64,000 nt of DNA, from assembly GCA_026122225.1 (NCBI GenBank), contig JANEZZ010001404.1, positions 550,414 through 614,413 of the forward strand. The letters are read 5' to 3'. This document shows, piece by piece, positions 45,123 through 56,412 of the stretch. Each line of letters begins with the position of its first letter. Within the stretch, counting starts at the first letter, position 1. A model generated the notes under the pieces. It ran no database searches. It was not told where the DNA came from and was given only the letters and a program-made list of their open reading frames with translations. Position numbers and translations under genes: made by a program. This stretch comes from Heloderma charlesbogerti. Taxonomy: Eukaryota > Chordata > Lepidosauria > Squamata > Helodermatidae.

Positions 45123-45248
45123 ATCTTTATTTGGATTAGGCACCATCTCAGCACTGAGGATCACAGTGATCAAGATTAGATTTTCATGGCTCCTTGAGTC
45201 CAAAGGTTACCACTCTTCATGATCCCACAATATCTCCATATTAATTTT

Positions 45249-46720
45249 ATTGTTGTTGTTGTTGTTGTTCAGTCGTTCAGTCGTGTCCGACTCTTCATGA
45301 CCCCATGGACCATAGCACGCCAGGCCTTCCTGTCCTGCGCTCTCTCCCGGAGCGTGCTCTCAAGTCCATATTCATTGCATCAGTGATGCTATCTAGCCAT
45401 CTCATCCTCTGCCGTCCCCTTCTCCTTTTGCCTTCAGTTTTTCCCAGCATCATCAGGGTCTTTTCCAGAGAGTTTTCTCTTCTCATTCGGTGGCCAAAAT
45501 ATTTGAGCTTCAGCTTCAGTATCTGTCCTTCCAATGAGCAGTCAGGGTTGATTTCCTTTAGGACTGACTGGTTTGACCTCCTTGCAGTCCAGGGGACTCG
45601 TAAGAGTCTTCCCAGCACCACAGTTTGAAAGCATCGATTCTTCGGCGCTCAGCCTTCCTTATAGTCCAGCTCTCACAGCCATACGTTGCTACTGGGAAAA
45701 CCATAGCTTTGATTTTACGGACTTTGTCGGCAAGGTGATGTCTCTGCTTCTTACTATGCTGTCTAGGTTTGCCATAGATTTCCTCCCAAGGAGCAAGCGT
45801 CTTTTGATTTCATGGCTACAGTCACCGTCTGCGGTGATCTTGGAGCCCAAGAAAATAAAATCTGTCACTGCTTCCATTTCTTCCCCTTCTATATGCCAGG
45901 AAGTGATGGGGCCAGATGCCATGATTTTAGTTTTTTTAATGTTGAGTTTCAAACCAGCTTTTGCACTCTCCACTTTCACCCTCAACAAGAGGCTCTTGAG
46001 ATCCTCTTCACTTTCTGCCATTAGGGTGGTATCGTCTGCGTATCTGAGGTTGTTGATAATTCTCCTGGCAATCTTAATTCCGACCTGTGATTCATCCAAC
46101 CCGGCGTTTCTCATGTTGTACTCTGCATATAAATTAAATAAGCAGGGCGACAATATGCAGCCTTGTCGTACTCCTTTCCCAATTTTGAACCAATCAGTTG
46201 TTCCATGTCCGGTTCTCACTGTTGCTTCTTGACCCTCGTACAGGTTTCTCAGAAGACAGGTAAGGTGGTCTGGTACACCCATCTCTTTAAGAATTTGCCA
46301 CAATTTGTTGTGATCCACACAATCAAAGGCTTTAGCGTAGTCAATGAAGCAGAAATAGATGTTTTTCTGGAATTCTCTTGCTTTCTTCATGATCTAGCGA
46401 ATGTTGGCGATTTGATCTCTAGTTCTTCTGCCTCTTCGAAACCCAGCTTGTACCTCCGGTAGTTCTTGGTTCGCATACTGCTGAAGCCTAGGTTGTAGGA
46501 TTTTGAGCATAACCTTCCTGGCATGTGAAATGAGCGCAATTGCACAGTAGTTTGAACACTCTTTAGCATTGCCCTTCTTTGGAATTGGAATGTAAACTGA
46601 CCTTTTCCAGTCTTGTGGCCACTGCTGAGTGTTCCAAATTTGTTGGCATATTGAGTGCAGCACTTTAACAGCATCATCTTTTAGGATTTTAAATAGCTCA
46701 GCTGGAATACTGTCATCTCC
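45249..46720 (-). pseudogene. BovB LINE, 5'-truncated and decayed
   Basis: The minus strand encodes the RT domain and C-terminus of BovB: QAGFRRGRRTRDQIANIR, CFIDYAKAFDCVDHN, GVRQGCILSP, RYADDTTLMAES and the RVPWTARRSN block. It is closely similar to the intact copy at 1385-4606. It begins inside RT (equivalent to the PAELFKIL region) at 46720. A stop lies near 46391, frameshifts lie near 45690 and 45620, and small indels lie near 45357 and 45450. The 3' tail (CAA)n is at about 45249-45269. No convincing TSD was found. Confidence 0.92.
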
Positions 46721-47958
46721 ACAAAATGTTTGTCACAAATTTTGGTTTGCCTGATGCTACCAATTCTGGTCCATCCATATTAGTCATACTCAAATCCAAT
46801 ATAGGACTCGCCATCAACTCAGCTCCACTTGTCTTCTTTTGCCTTCCATTGCCTAAATCCTCCAGACTCCCTTCATACATACCTCATCTATCTTCTGGTT
46901 GCAATGGCTTTACCTGCTGCTTAACATGTGTTTTGTATGTCAAATTAGAAGTACAAAATAGTGAGTGAACCATCCACAGTTCCAAGTAACACTTATCAAC
47001 TGAGGAATACCTTTCCAGCCAATGAAGATAGCCAGTACACATTTGGCGTACAATCTGTCAGGTTATTCTCCTCCATAAGACCCACTGAAATAAATAAATG
47101 GGAACTGAGCAAGAGCAATCACTTCTGCTCAGCAGAATTTATTATCCACTTGGGGGGGGGTAGTTGCCCCCCCCCCAATGCACAAGAATGATGTTAGGTC
47201 TGGGGTATTATGGAGGATGCAAATTGGTGGCTGGGCTGCAGCAACAGCAAAAGCTTTAGGAAAACAGAAGTGGTGTTTCTGCCAGTGCTAATGGAAAGCT
47301 GAGAAACTGTTGGAGAATATTTCCTCCCTTGGAGAAATTTGCTAAAATGCCCGCCCCCTACCATGTCCCTGCTCACAAATAGGGTGGAGAATTTCAAGAC
47401 GCCATTTGCACACAGGTCTAGTGAGAACACACTCGTACTAATTTAGTGTTCTTGATCAGCTCCCGTTCATTTCAATGGAGCACAAGGAGAGAAAACTGAG
47501 CGAATTGACTCCTCAGTGGATTACACTGTTAGGCTTACAGCATCGGCTAGCCATAGCAGGCTGATGGATTAAGGAGCTGTAAAGATCACATTCTATTGTC
47601 AATAACTGTTTAGATCTTTTATGGCACAAATGTAATTACAAGAGAGACAATGTGCTCTGTGGTACAGAACAGATGGAGAAAAGGTCAGATATCAATTAAG
47701 CCATAGTATGAGGTATCCTCACGTCAAATAGCCACAAGGATCAATGAAAATAAACACTTTAATTTGAAGGTGGGAATTTTTCTCTTTTAAAACAGGATAT
47801 TGAATATTGAGCCACATGTTTATTTACAAGGTAGTTTGCTCATTGAGCACTTATTTCCCAAGCACAATTTATAGCAATATTAGCTGGAGGTTGAGCCTCA
47901 AGGATTCTGAGCACTGGGACTTCTAACAATGAGCAAAGACCTACCGATACATTGTAGG
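46721..47958. other. No recognised feature
   Basis: Includes a G-run/C-run pair near 47152-47178. Nothing else is recognised. Confidence 0.5.
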
Positions 47959-48391
47959 AAGTATGTACAGATTGTGTAAAATCCGCTCTGTCTCTGTTTC
48001 ACAGATGGTTAGGCGCCTTTCATTCTGTTGTCCGCCCATTCACGGAATTGGATTTTTTGACTCCAAGTTTGCACAGATTTGTGCAAATGCACATCCGCTC
48101 AAATGTGTGTCTGTGCAAATTTGCATGCGCAAAAATGCTCAAATTCCCCCAAATGCGTATTTTCATGCTTTAGCCTATGGGGAAAATGTGCATTTTGGCC
48201 ATTTTTTTAAAATTTTGGGTATTTTTATACGCCAAAATGAGCACAAAGTTTCGGGAAGTTAGAAAAACGGTCCACAAGTCTGCGGGATCCACTCAACAGG
48301 GAGGAAAGCTTGTCTGCTGTGGAAGCTGTGGTTCGGATTCATGAAAATCTGAACTCATTTAGTTCCCTTGCAGATTTCTCTGACATCCCTA
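47959..48391. mobile_element. Probable hAT MITE with related right end
   Basis: The right end ...TTTCTCTGACATCCCTA is the same as the TAGGGATGTCAGAGA end of the palindromic family. The flanks attgtagg (47951-47958) and gttgtagg (48392-48399) match at 7 of 8. The left end AAGTATGTACAGATTGTG is poorly conserved. The interior is rich in GCAAAT/ATTTGC words (48070-48160) but lacks the TACGTAAAT hairpins. Confidence 0.65.
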
Positions 48392-48433
48392 GTTGTAGGA
48401 ACATTGTGGAGGGGTTGCCTAGCTTCCAGAAGG

Positions 48434-49177
48434 TAGGGATGTACGAAAATCACTTACCTGTTGGCAGATTATGCTGATGGTGGGGGGGGAGGCGCTCCGT
48501 CCCTCCCCCCAGAATCCTGGACGGAGGGGAGGCGCTCCGTTCCTCCCCCCCCCCCGGAATCCTCCTTTGCCGGCTCAGCAGTCGGCCAGGCCCAGCCAGG
48601 CCAGAGCCGTCTGCAGCAGGATTTCCAGCCGCGGAGGGCTCTGGGGAAGAAAAAAAACCCCACGTATGCAAATGGCGGCGGCTACGGCCGCCGCCATTTG
48701 CGTTCCTTATTTTTGACGTCTTAATCTACATAAATATTTACGTAGACTAAGACGGCGAAAATAAGGGGAACGCAAATAGCGTAGTGGACGCTATTTGCGT
48801 TCCCCTTATTTTCGCCATCTTAGTCTACGTAATTATTTACGTAGACTAAGACGGCCCAAAATAAGGAATGCAAATGGTCCGCTGCCATTTGCGTATGCGT
48901 TTTTTTTTACTTTGCTGTGATAGGCTATGTAAATATTTACGTAGCCTGTTACGGTTAAGTACAGGGATGCAAACAGCGACAGCTATGGCCGCTGCCATTT
49001 GCGTCCCTGCTGCCCAGCGGCTGGATTTCTGGCTGCCGGTGGAGCTGGCCGGCGGCTCTGCAGAATCCCCACAGAACTGAGCTGGCTGGGCAGGCCTCTG
49101 GGGGGAGGGATGGAGCGCCTCCCCCCCCCACCGCGAAGCAGATCCGTGAAACAGTAAGTGACTTTCATACATCCCTA
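48434..49177. mobile_element. Palindromic hAT MITE with identical end types, no TSD
   Basis: Both termini are the GTACGAAAGTGACTTAC type (left TAGGGATGTACGAAAATCAC; right inverse TAGGGATGTATGAAAGTCAC), each followed by the G-rich 'GGAGGCGCTCC' block. All other full copies pair this end with the GTCAGAGAAT-type end. Flanks ccagaagg and aatcaagc do not match. The centre is at about 48786 (GGAACGCAAATAGCG / CGCTATTTGCGTTCC). It is probably chimeric. Confidence 0.85.
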
Positions 49178-49261
49178 AATCAAGCTTAGTGTTTATGCCA
49201 GGTAGTCCACACATTTGAAAAGAGTTCCTAACATATGAAAGCATGGATACTGTTATGTAGA

Positions 49262-50015
49262 TAGGGATGTCGGAGAATTTCTCCACGAATCTCTGGGAGG
49301 CCGAATGCCAATGCATTCGGCCCCCCGAAATTGGTGGAGAAATGGTCCGCCACCCCCCGGGATGGGACTTACCTTCGGCGAATGTCCCTGGCGGCTCCTG
49401 GCAGCGGTTCGGCGGCAGCCATTTCCCAGTAAAAAAAAAAGAAAGTGATAGGCTATATAAAGATTTACGTAGCCTATCATGGCTAGATTTTCAAAAAACA
49501 CCATGATAGGCTACGTAAATGTTTACGTTGCCTATCACGGCTGACTCTGGAAAAAAAAAAAAGCACGTACGCAAATGGTGGCACCCATGGGCGCCGCCAT
49601 TTGCGTTCCTTATTTTGGCCTGGGTAGTCTATGTAAAGATTTACGTAGACTACCCGGGCCAAAATAAGGAATGCAAATGGCGGCGCCCATGGGCGCCGCC
49701 ATTTGCATACGCACTTTTATTATTTTTTTTCAAAGTTAGCCGTGATAGGCTGCGTAAACATTTATGTAGCCTATCATGGCTGACTGCAGGCCAGGGATGC
49801 AAACGGCGGCGGCTATGGCCGCCGCCATTTGCGTCCCGGCAGGAGAAGAACCTTCGCAGCCGGAGAGGCGGGGCGCTCCCCCCCGGCCAGAATTTCGGTG
49901 GGGAGGGATGGGGCACCTCCCCCCTGGCCAGAATTTCAGTGGGGAGGGACGGAGCGCCTCCCCCCCACCGCGAAGCAAGCTGCGGGACCAGGTAAGTGAC
50001 TTTCGTCCATCCCTA
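49262..50015 (-). mobile_element. Palindromic hAT MITE, 754 bp
   Basis: TSD tatgtaga (49254-49261) and catgtaga (50016-50023), 7 of 8. Left end TAGGGATGTCGGAGAATTTC; right end ...TTTCGTCCATCCCTA. Hairpins centre at about 49465, 49522, 49587, 49643 (element centre, GTCTATGTAAAGATTTACGT), 49697, 49760 and 49817. The GGCGCCCATGGGCGCC core at about 49681-49696 is a perfect palindrome. Confidence 0.92.
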
Positions 50016-50534
50016 CATGTAGATTTAAAATGAAGGGGCTGGATCCAGACTTAGTTATACTTTGAGTAGACCCACTGAAATCAACAGGACTTTGTTAAGT
50101 CCCTTATAACCCCCCCCCCCCAACTGAACAACATTCTCAACCATCTGTACTGGCCCAATTGTTTAGGTATAGCTCTTTCCTCCATGGAGAGGACCTTGCC
50201 TGCCATGTAGGTGTTGAAGATGAGGAGCCTGTCAGAAAAAAAGAGGTGGCAGCCTTAATTAAACACTCACATGATTGAATACACAGAGATTCAAACCCAG
50301 ACTCTTAAGAGCTAAACACTCAAAGCCCTAGGTCTGGATGGATCTCTCAGTTTTGTCTTCTCCCACATTTGATTTTTTTTCTTTCTATCTTGTATATGAA
50401 GAAACATTTGAACTGTGTTAAGTTTGTATCAAAAAAGCAAACCAAACAACACTCCCACCCATTCCTATGTCTCATGTACCAGAATAAGCACTGAAAAGAA
50501 TTGAAATTGAGCTCTGAAATAGGGATATGAGAAC
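50016..50534. other. No recognised feature
   Basis: A GGATCCAGACTTAGTTA-like word near 50042 resembles the MITE end at 44990. The rest is unrecognised. Confidence 0.45.
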
Positions 50535-51015
50535 TAGAGGTGTACGATCCCCACTCACCTTCATCCGCTGGGAGGTCCATGGGGGGGGAAGCGATCTAGT
50601 CCTCCCCCCGGAATCCTCCCCAGCCGGCTCCACTCCAGCCATGGCTTGTCTACGGATGCAAATGGCGTCCAGCGTAGTGGACACCATTTTCATACCTCCC
50701 TTTGGCCATGATAGGCTATGTAAATCTTTACAAAAGGGAGGCACGCAAATGGCGTAGCTTCCCGTAGCCTATCACAGCAAAAGGGAAGGGTGCAAATGGC
50801 ATCCTCCATGCCGGACACCATTTTGCATCTGCACAGGGGCAGCGGATGGTCCCAACCGGACCCAGACCCGGTGGTGCCAGGTAGGATCCGGCTGGGTCAG
50901 ACTTTGTGGGGTGGCGGGGTGGAGTGGTCTGTTCCGCCATGGACTCTGGGGGGGGGGAGCAGATTCTAAGAATCTGGCCTCATTGGAGTCCGTGGCAGAA
51001 TTCTCTGCCATCCCA
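50535..51015 (+). mobile_element. Diverged palindromic hAT MITE
   Basis: The left end is TAGAGGTGTACGATCCCCAC and the right end ...TTCTCTGCCATCCCA. The interior has GCAAATGGCGTCC / GGACACCATTT arms and CATGATAGGCTATGTAAATC paired with the split TAGCCTATCACAG. No TSD. It shares the design of 61396 and 62494. Confidence 0.75.
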
Positions 51016-51437
51016 GCCCAGCTGGGGTTCTCCGGGCACCAGATGAGCTCTCCTCCAGCTCGCTGTCCCTCTGGGCTGCAGTTGAGCCCCCCGCCCCATG
51101 CTTGGTAAGCAGCCTGCAACTTACCCGGGCCTGTTCGTCTCTATCCCGATCGCCATGTTTTTAAAAAACATTGTGATTGGCAGCACTTGCCCATAGACCT
51201 ATATGCAAAAAGCACTGTGGATCACCCATATACCCTCATTTCACAGCACTATTTTGCATATAAGTCTATGGGCAAGCACTGCTGATCACCATGTTTTTTT
51301 AAAAAAAAGATTGGTGGGCGAAGCTCAGGGGGCACGGGTGCCAGCGGTCCCATAGATTTGTGGACTGAAATGGGTGCCCAAACCATCTCTACTCTGAAAT
51401 AACATACTGCTCTGGAATGGTGTGTGTGTGTGTGTCG
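51016..51437. repeat. Inverted repeat resembling the core of 61396-61939, then (GT)n
   Basis: CTTGCCCATAGACCTATATG (about 51189) faces CATATAAGTCTATGGGCAAG (about 51257). Outer ATCGCCATGTTTTTAAAAAA pairs with TTTTTTTAAAAAAAAGATTG. The same TGCCCATAGACTT...AAGTCTATGGGCA hairpin lies in the element at 61396. So 50535-51437 may be one composite element whose ends I cannot fix. A (GT)n run ends at 51435. Confidence 0.6.
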
Positions 51438-53339
51438 TAGGGAGGTCAGAGAATTTCTCCACGAATCTCCAGGAGGCCGAATGCCAAAGCATTCGGCCCC
51501 CCAAAATTGGTGGAGAAATGGTCTGCCACTCCCCCGCCACCCCCCCAGGATGGGACTTACCTTGAGCAAATGTCCCTGGAGGCAGTGGCTCCCGGCGGCG
51601 GTTCGGCGGCGGCTGGTCTTTTGACCGGCTGCCGCCGCTGCCATTTCCAAGCAGGGTTGGCGGAGAATTTCTCCCTGAAACTTCGGGGGGGCGAGCGCCA
51701 ATGTGTTCGGCCCCCCGAACAAGTTTCGGGGAGAAATCCTCCGAACCCCCCCCGCCCCCTGCACCTCCCCCGGGACGGGACTTACCTTTGCCGAATGTCC
51801 CTCCCGGCGGCGGGTCCGGCTGGCAGTTCGGCGGGTGTTCGAGCGGGGTGGGAGCGGCAGCCGGTCTTTCGACCAGCTGCCGCCGCTGCCATTTCAATAA
51901 AAGAAAAAAAAACACCCCCTGATAGGCTACGTAATGATTAACGTAGCCTATCACGGCTAGATTTGCAAAGTCAGCCTTGATAGGCTACGTCAATCGTCAC
52001 GTAGCCTATCACGGGTGACTTTAAAAAAAAAACAAAAAAGCGTGTACGGATAATGGCGGCCCCCATAGGGAGCCGCCATTCCCGTTCCTTATTTGGTCAC
52101 TGTAGTCTACGTAAAGATTTACGTAGACTACGGCAAAAATAAGGGCAACGCTATTTGCGTTGCCCTTATTTTCGCCGTAGTCTACGTAAACATTTACGTA
52201 GACTACAGCGACTAAATAAGGAACGTGAATGGCGGCTCCCTATGGGGGCCGCCATTAGCATACGCGCTTTTTTTTTTTTTTTTTAAGTCACCCGTGATAG
52301 GCTACGTGACGATTCACGTAGCCTATCACGGCTGACTTTGCAGATCTAGCCATGATAGGCTACGTTAATCATCACGTAGCCTATCAGGGGGCGTTTTTTT
52401 TTAAAAAAAAAAACTTTTGCGTTCGCGGCCGGGCGAGGCGGAAGCCTCCTCCCCGGCCTGAATTTCGGCCGGGGCGAGGCGGGAAGCCTCCCCCCTGGCC
52501 TGAATTTCGGCCGGGGCGAGGTGGGAAGCCTCCCCCCCCTGGCCTGAACTTCGTGGGGGGAGCAGCGAAGCGCCTTCCCCCCACCGCGAACGTCCTTCAA
52601 GGACAGGTAAGGGACTTTCGTCCACCCCTATTTCCAAGTAAAGAACAACAACAACAACAAACGTGATAGGCTACGTAAAGATTTACGTAGCCTATCACAG
52701 CTAGATTTTAAAAAAACACCGTGATAGGCTACGTAAATGTTTACGTAGCCTATCATGGCTGACTTTGGGGGGGGGAAGTGTTTACGCAAATGGCGGCGCC
52801 CATGGGCGCCGCCATTTGCGTTCCTTATTTTGGCCCAGGTAGTCTACGTAAATATTTACATAGACTACAGCGAAAATAAGGGCAATGCTATTTGCGTTGC
52901 CCTTATTTTTGCCGTAGTCTATGTAAATATTTACGTAGACTACCTGGGCCAAAATAAGGAACGCAAATGTCGGTGCCCATGGGCGCTGCCATTTGCGTAA
53001 ACACTTCCCCCCCCCCAAAGTCAGCCGTGATAGGCTACGTAAACATTTACGTAGCCTATCACGGCTGACTGCAGGCCAGGGACACAAACGGCGGTGGCTA
53101 TGGCCGCCGCCATTTGCGTCATGGCAGGAGAAGGGGTTTCGCGGCAGGAGAGACAGGGCGCTGTCTGTCCCGGCCAGAATTTCGGTGGGGAGGGATGGGG
53201 CGCCTCCCCCCCGGCCAGAATTTTGGCGGGGAGGGACGGGGCGCCTCCCCCCCCCCGAATTTTGGGGGGAGGGATGGAGCGCCTCCCCCCTACCACGACG
53301 CAAGCTTCGGGATCAGGTAAGTGACTTTCGTCCATCCCT
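51438..53339 (-). mobile_element. Palindromic hAT MITE, outer copy in a (TG)n tract
   Basis: The left end is TAGGGAGGTCAGAGAATTTC and the right end ...TTTCGTCCATCCCT. The element lies between (GT)n at 51420-51435 and (TG)n at 53340-53361, as if inserted into one microsatellite; this hides any TSD. The interior resembles 49262-50015. A second element is nested at 51652-52630; without it this one is about 915 bp. Confidence 0.85.
51652..52630 (-). mobile_element. Palindromic hAT MITE nested in 51438-53339
   Basis: Perfect TSD tttccaag (51644-51651 and 52631-52638). The left end is CAGGGTTGGCGGAGAATTTC and the right end ...TTTCGTCCACCCCTA. The centre is at about 52155 (GGGCAACGC / GCGTTGCCC). 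Arms repeat the 25438 design with near-identical order. Three GGCCTGAATTTCGGCCGGGG blocks lie in tandem at about 52455-52540. Confidence 0.93.
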
Positions 53340-53361
53340 CTGTGTGTGTGTGTGTGTGTGT
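53340..53361 (+). repeat. (TG)n microsatellite
   Basis: Directly visible at the right border of the hAT element. Confidence 0.85.
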
Positions 53362-53432
53362 GGGGCGGGGGGTTTCTCAGGAATATGTGCAAGAAGACTA
53401 CAGGTTACCTAGCCCGGTGTGGTGGCTGTATT

Positions 53433-53500
53433 AGAAGAAAGAAGAGAAGGGAAGAGAAGGGAAGAGAAGAGAAGGGAAGAGAAGGGAAGAGAAGGAAACC
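53433..53500 (+). repeat. (GAAGGGAAGA)n minisatellite
   Basis: Purine-only run of GAAGGGAAGA and GAAGAGAAGG words. Confidence 0.85.
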
Positions 53501-54595
53501 AGACACCATCAAAAAGTACATTAGCATTTGCATGCCTTTTCTGCTAATGGCAGGGCTCATATCTTCACCCTTTAGTTAAAGGCATGGATGAGTTAACTGC
53601 AGAGCAAGAACCTTCAGTACAAAGTAATGTGGAATGATTTCCCCTCCCCAGCGCTGCTTAGCTTCCTAGATTTCTCCTTGGTATTCCCTCCTACACCAAT
53701 CAGGCAGGCTAGCAAAAGACTGCAGATTTCAAATCCATATAACTAATGTCCAGTGTTTGAGATTATATTAGCCTGAGATGCTGACATCCTCGGCTATACA
53801 GATAGTTTCAGCCAATTCTCAGTTCTGGATTTTAACTTTCTGAAATGTTCATGGGTTGTGATTCTGTGACTGATGTGGACTCCATAACTATATAGTAAGT
53901 GAGAGAGAAAGAGAAAATACAGTGTTTTACATTAGTAACAGCTCCATGGTTTTAAAATGAAATATATTCCTTCCAAATGGGACATCACTTACAGATATTG
54001 TACCATCCCAAATGCTTATTATTGAAAATAGCATACTTAATATTTAATGCAAGGCCACAATTGTGTACTGGTGAATATTTTAAATTAATAATTGCTGACG
54101 TTACAAGCATTACACTGAAATTGCTGAAGTTACAAGCATCAGTAGTTTTCCAAACTATCATCAAAATGAGTGTCACCAGAAAATGTGTGCAAAATACTTA
54201 CTGGGTGAGGGAAAGGATTATAGTAGATACTTTTTCAGATTAGATCATTTATTAGATTATTTTTCATGGTGAAACATTTTCTCTGCTAGGAGGGCTACTT
54301 AATTCTATTTTCTCTTTTTAATTTTAATTTCCATAGATTTTCAAGGAATATCTGTATGAGGCATTTTGAAACAGAAGAGCTTAATGAGCTTTTAAAATTA
54401 ATAATAATGAAAACTAATATAATGATGAGCAGGGACGTTGTGTAGCTGGGGCATGCAACAGTCCCATGAAGAGCCCATTATTAAGAGAACATAATTAGTG
54501 TTGTATACATTTGTACTTCAATAGTCTTTATATCTGACACAAGTAAAGAGTTTGTGAAATTGGAAAACAGTAATTGAACATGTCACTTTATCTAA
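53501..54595. other. No recognised feature
   Basis: A+T-rich unrecognised sequence. Confidence 0.5.
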
Positions 54596-54765
54596 GCCTT
54601 AGGAGAGGCATTTCTACCTTTTAGAATGGGGAAAACTGGATAAAAGTAAGGGAACCACCCAATGATCGGTGGTTGGGGGAAAGGGGATAGGGCCAGTGGA
54701 AGGGGCATGGCCATCTGGGGTACTCTATAGGGACAGATTGGGAGCCCAGGAGTGCCAGTTCCCCT
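54596..54765 (+). mobile_element. Fragment of a hAT-like repeat shared with 60983 and 63516
   Basis: AGCCTTAGGAGAGGCATTTC, CCTTTTAGAATGGGG and GGGGCATGGCCATCTGGGG occur in the same order in the copies at 61150-61300 and 63657-63785. Confidence 0.65.
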
Positions 54766-55019
54766 CCCCTGGGTTGGAGCCATCTGTCAGATGTGGATCA
54801 TCCTTCCCCCTTTGCAATCAACACCACAAGGAGACAAAGCTTCAGGCTGTCACTACTTTAATTTGCTAGGAACTAGCCTCTTTACAAGTGCAGTTTCCAA
54901 AAAACTATCCGACTGCTTCAGGCCCCTAAACCACTAATCTCTGGGATACCGAATTAGAGGAGATGAACTGGGGGGGAGGGGTAAAGAAGCTGCCAACAAT
55001 TTGGGTGTGAACCTCTAAT

Positions 55020-55450
55020 GGCCAGACTTGCTTCACAGTTATGCCCCTCCCTTAGGGCGGCTCCCTCCTATGTTGGCTTCCAAGAGTGGTTATCCTGGCA
55101 GAGTGTCTGAGCCCTGCCCCTAACTTTTCCCGCTTGGCTTTGTGATGTGCCCAAGTGTCTTTCCAGTCACTGCCTTCTTCCTCTTCTTCTTCCTCCTCCT
55201 CCTCCTCCTCTGAAACTTGAGTTCTCACAGTAGAGGGAGGGGGCAGCAACTCAGTCTGAGCCATCTGTCTTCTGAGGAACCTCTCCCAGCATCTTGGATC
55301 AGTAGGTAGGGCCCCTCCCCTAGCCTCTGATCTAGCTGCTCCAACTCTGATGCAGAGTCAGAGCTGTCAGACATCTCTATGCGCTCATCCCTGGCACCAT
55401 CAAGCAGAAAACAGCTATCATGTAGTTCCTGTTCATTGGCTTCTACCTAG
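55020..55450 (-). other. Possible retroelement relic with acidic reading frame
   Basis: The minus strand reads MSDSSDSASELEQLDQ (about 55325-55374) and then a poly-glutamate run (EEEEEEEEEEEE, from CCT/CTT repeats at 55168-55212). No catalytic motif. It may belong with 7390-7975; not certain to be a transposon. Confidence 0.25.
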
Positions 55451-55684
55451 AGACTGCACACAAAACAAGACCAAATGTCCACTTCAGTGACACCTGGTGT
55501 ATCAAAATGGAAGGAAGGGCCAGATTTTTCAGATCTTAATTCTCCACTGTATTTACTAAACCAGGACTTCTGATTCCTTTAGACACAACTTAGAAGCCAT
55601 TCTGAAACAGAAGCACAGTACAGCAAATTGGCTGGGGCTGTTTCTGGCTCACATTCCAGAAATGGGCCTTACTGTAATGTGAGG

Positions 55685-55905
55685 AACACAGGAAAAGGAT
55701 ACCTGATACCCTGTCAGACATATTGTCCATCTAGCCCAGTACTCTCTGTTTTGACTGCCAGTGGGTCTCAAGAGGCTGAGGACTTTCATGCCACCTGACC
55801 TGCTCCTTGGAATCCATTCAACTGGAGATTCCAAGGATTGGACCTGAAACCTCTTGCATGCAAAATATGCCCTCTGCCACCATGCTCTGGTCACTCCACA
55901 ATGCT
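55685..55905 (-). repeat. tRNA-derived SINE
   Basis: On the minus strand the 5' end has a tRNA-like head (GTGGCAGAGGGCATATTTTG, then the B box-like GGTTTCAGGTCCAATCC). Next come ATCTCCAGTTGAATGGA, GAAAGTCCTCAGCCTCTTGA and the 3' part GGGCTAGATGGACAATATG...GTATCAGGTATCC. This order is known for squamate tRNA SINEs. Confidence 0.75.
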
Positions 55906-56412
55906 ATTGTCCAACTGAGTTCAAATTCATATCTGTAGCCAGTTTCAAGACACTGTTAAGAAATGCTCTCAGTCATCTCCATTTTGCTACCACAGTGGAA
56001 TATGAATACTGAAAGTAATAAGTCTACGCATACCAGTCCTTTCTCCTTCCCCTAGAATGTGACTACCTTTCTGCTTTCCAGCAGGTGGAGAGTTTTCTTT
56101 CTAGTTAAGCAGTCTCACATTCACAGGGACCATCACTATTCATTTCAGTCACTATTCATTTGGGGGCAGGTCCTTCTTACAACCCCAAAGAAGTACTGAA
56201 AAACAAATAAGTACTTATTTAAAAAGTTACCAACACACCTCACCTCCTTGGTGTCTGTGCCTTCTCATATTTGTGTGCTCTACACCTTCTTCACCTTTGT
56301 GATTTGCATCTTGCCTTTCAAATGACAAGTTCTTCGGGATAGGTATTTGCTTGTGCATGTACCAAATGCATCCATGTGCTGTACTGGTTTCCTGAAGTTG
56401 GTGCACTAGTAC
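55906..56412. other. No recognised feature
   Basis: Unrecognised sequence. Confidence 0.5.

Noticed and set aside
45573..46232. Plus-strand ORF of 219 codons
   Set aside because: It lies antisense to the BovB RT region and is translated from its complement; the same shadow appears opposite the intact copy at 1960-2358.
53340..53361. (TG)n as evidence of an independent TSD for the outer hAT
   Set aside because: Dinucleotide repeats match themselves in any register, so no specific 8-bp duplication can be claimed.
55052..55264. Poly-glutamate protein
   Set aside because: The run comes from a CCT/CTT trinucleotide-type repeat; there is no conserved domain. Kept only as a low-confidence relic.
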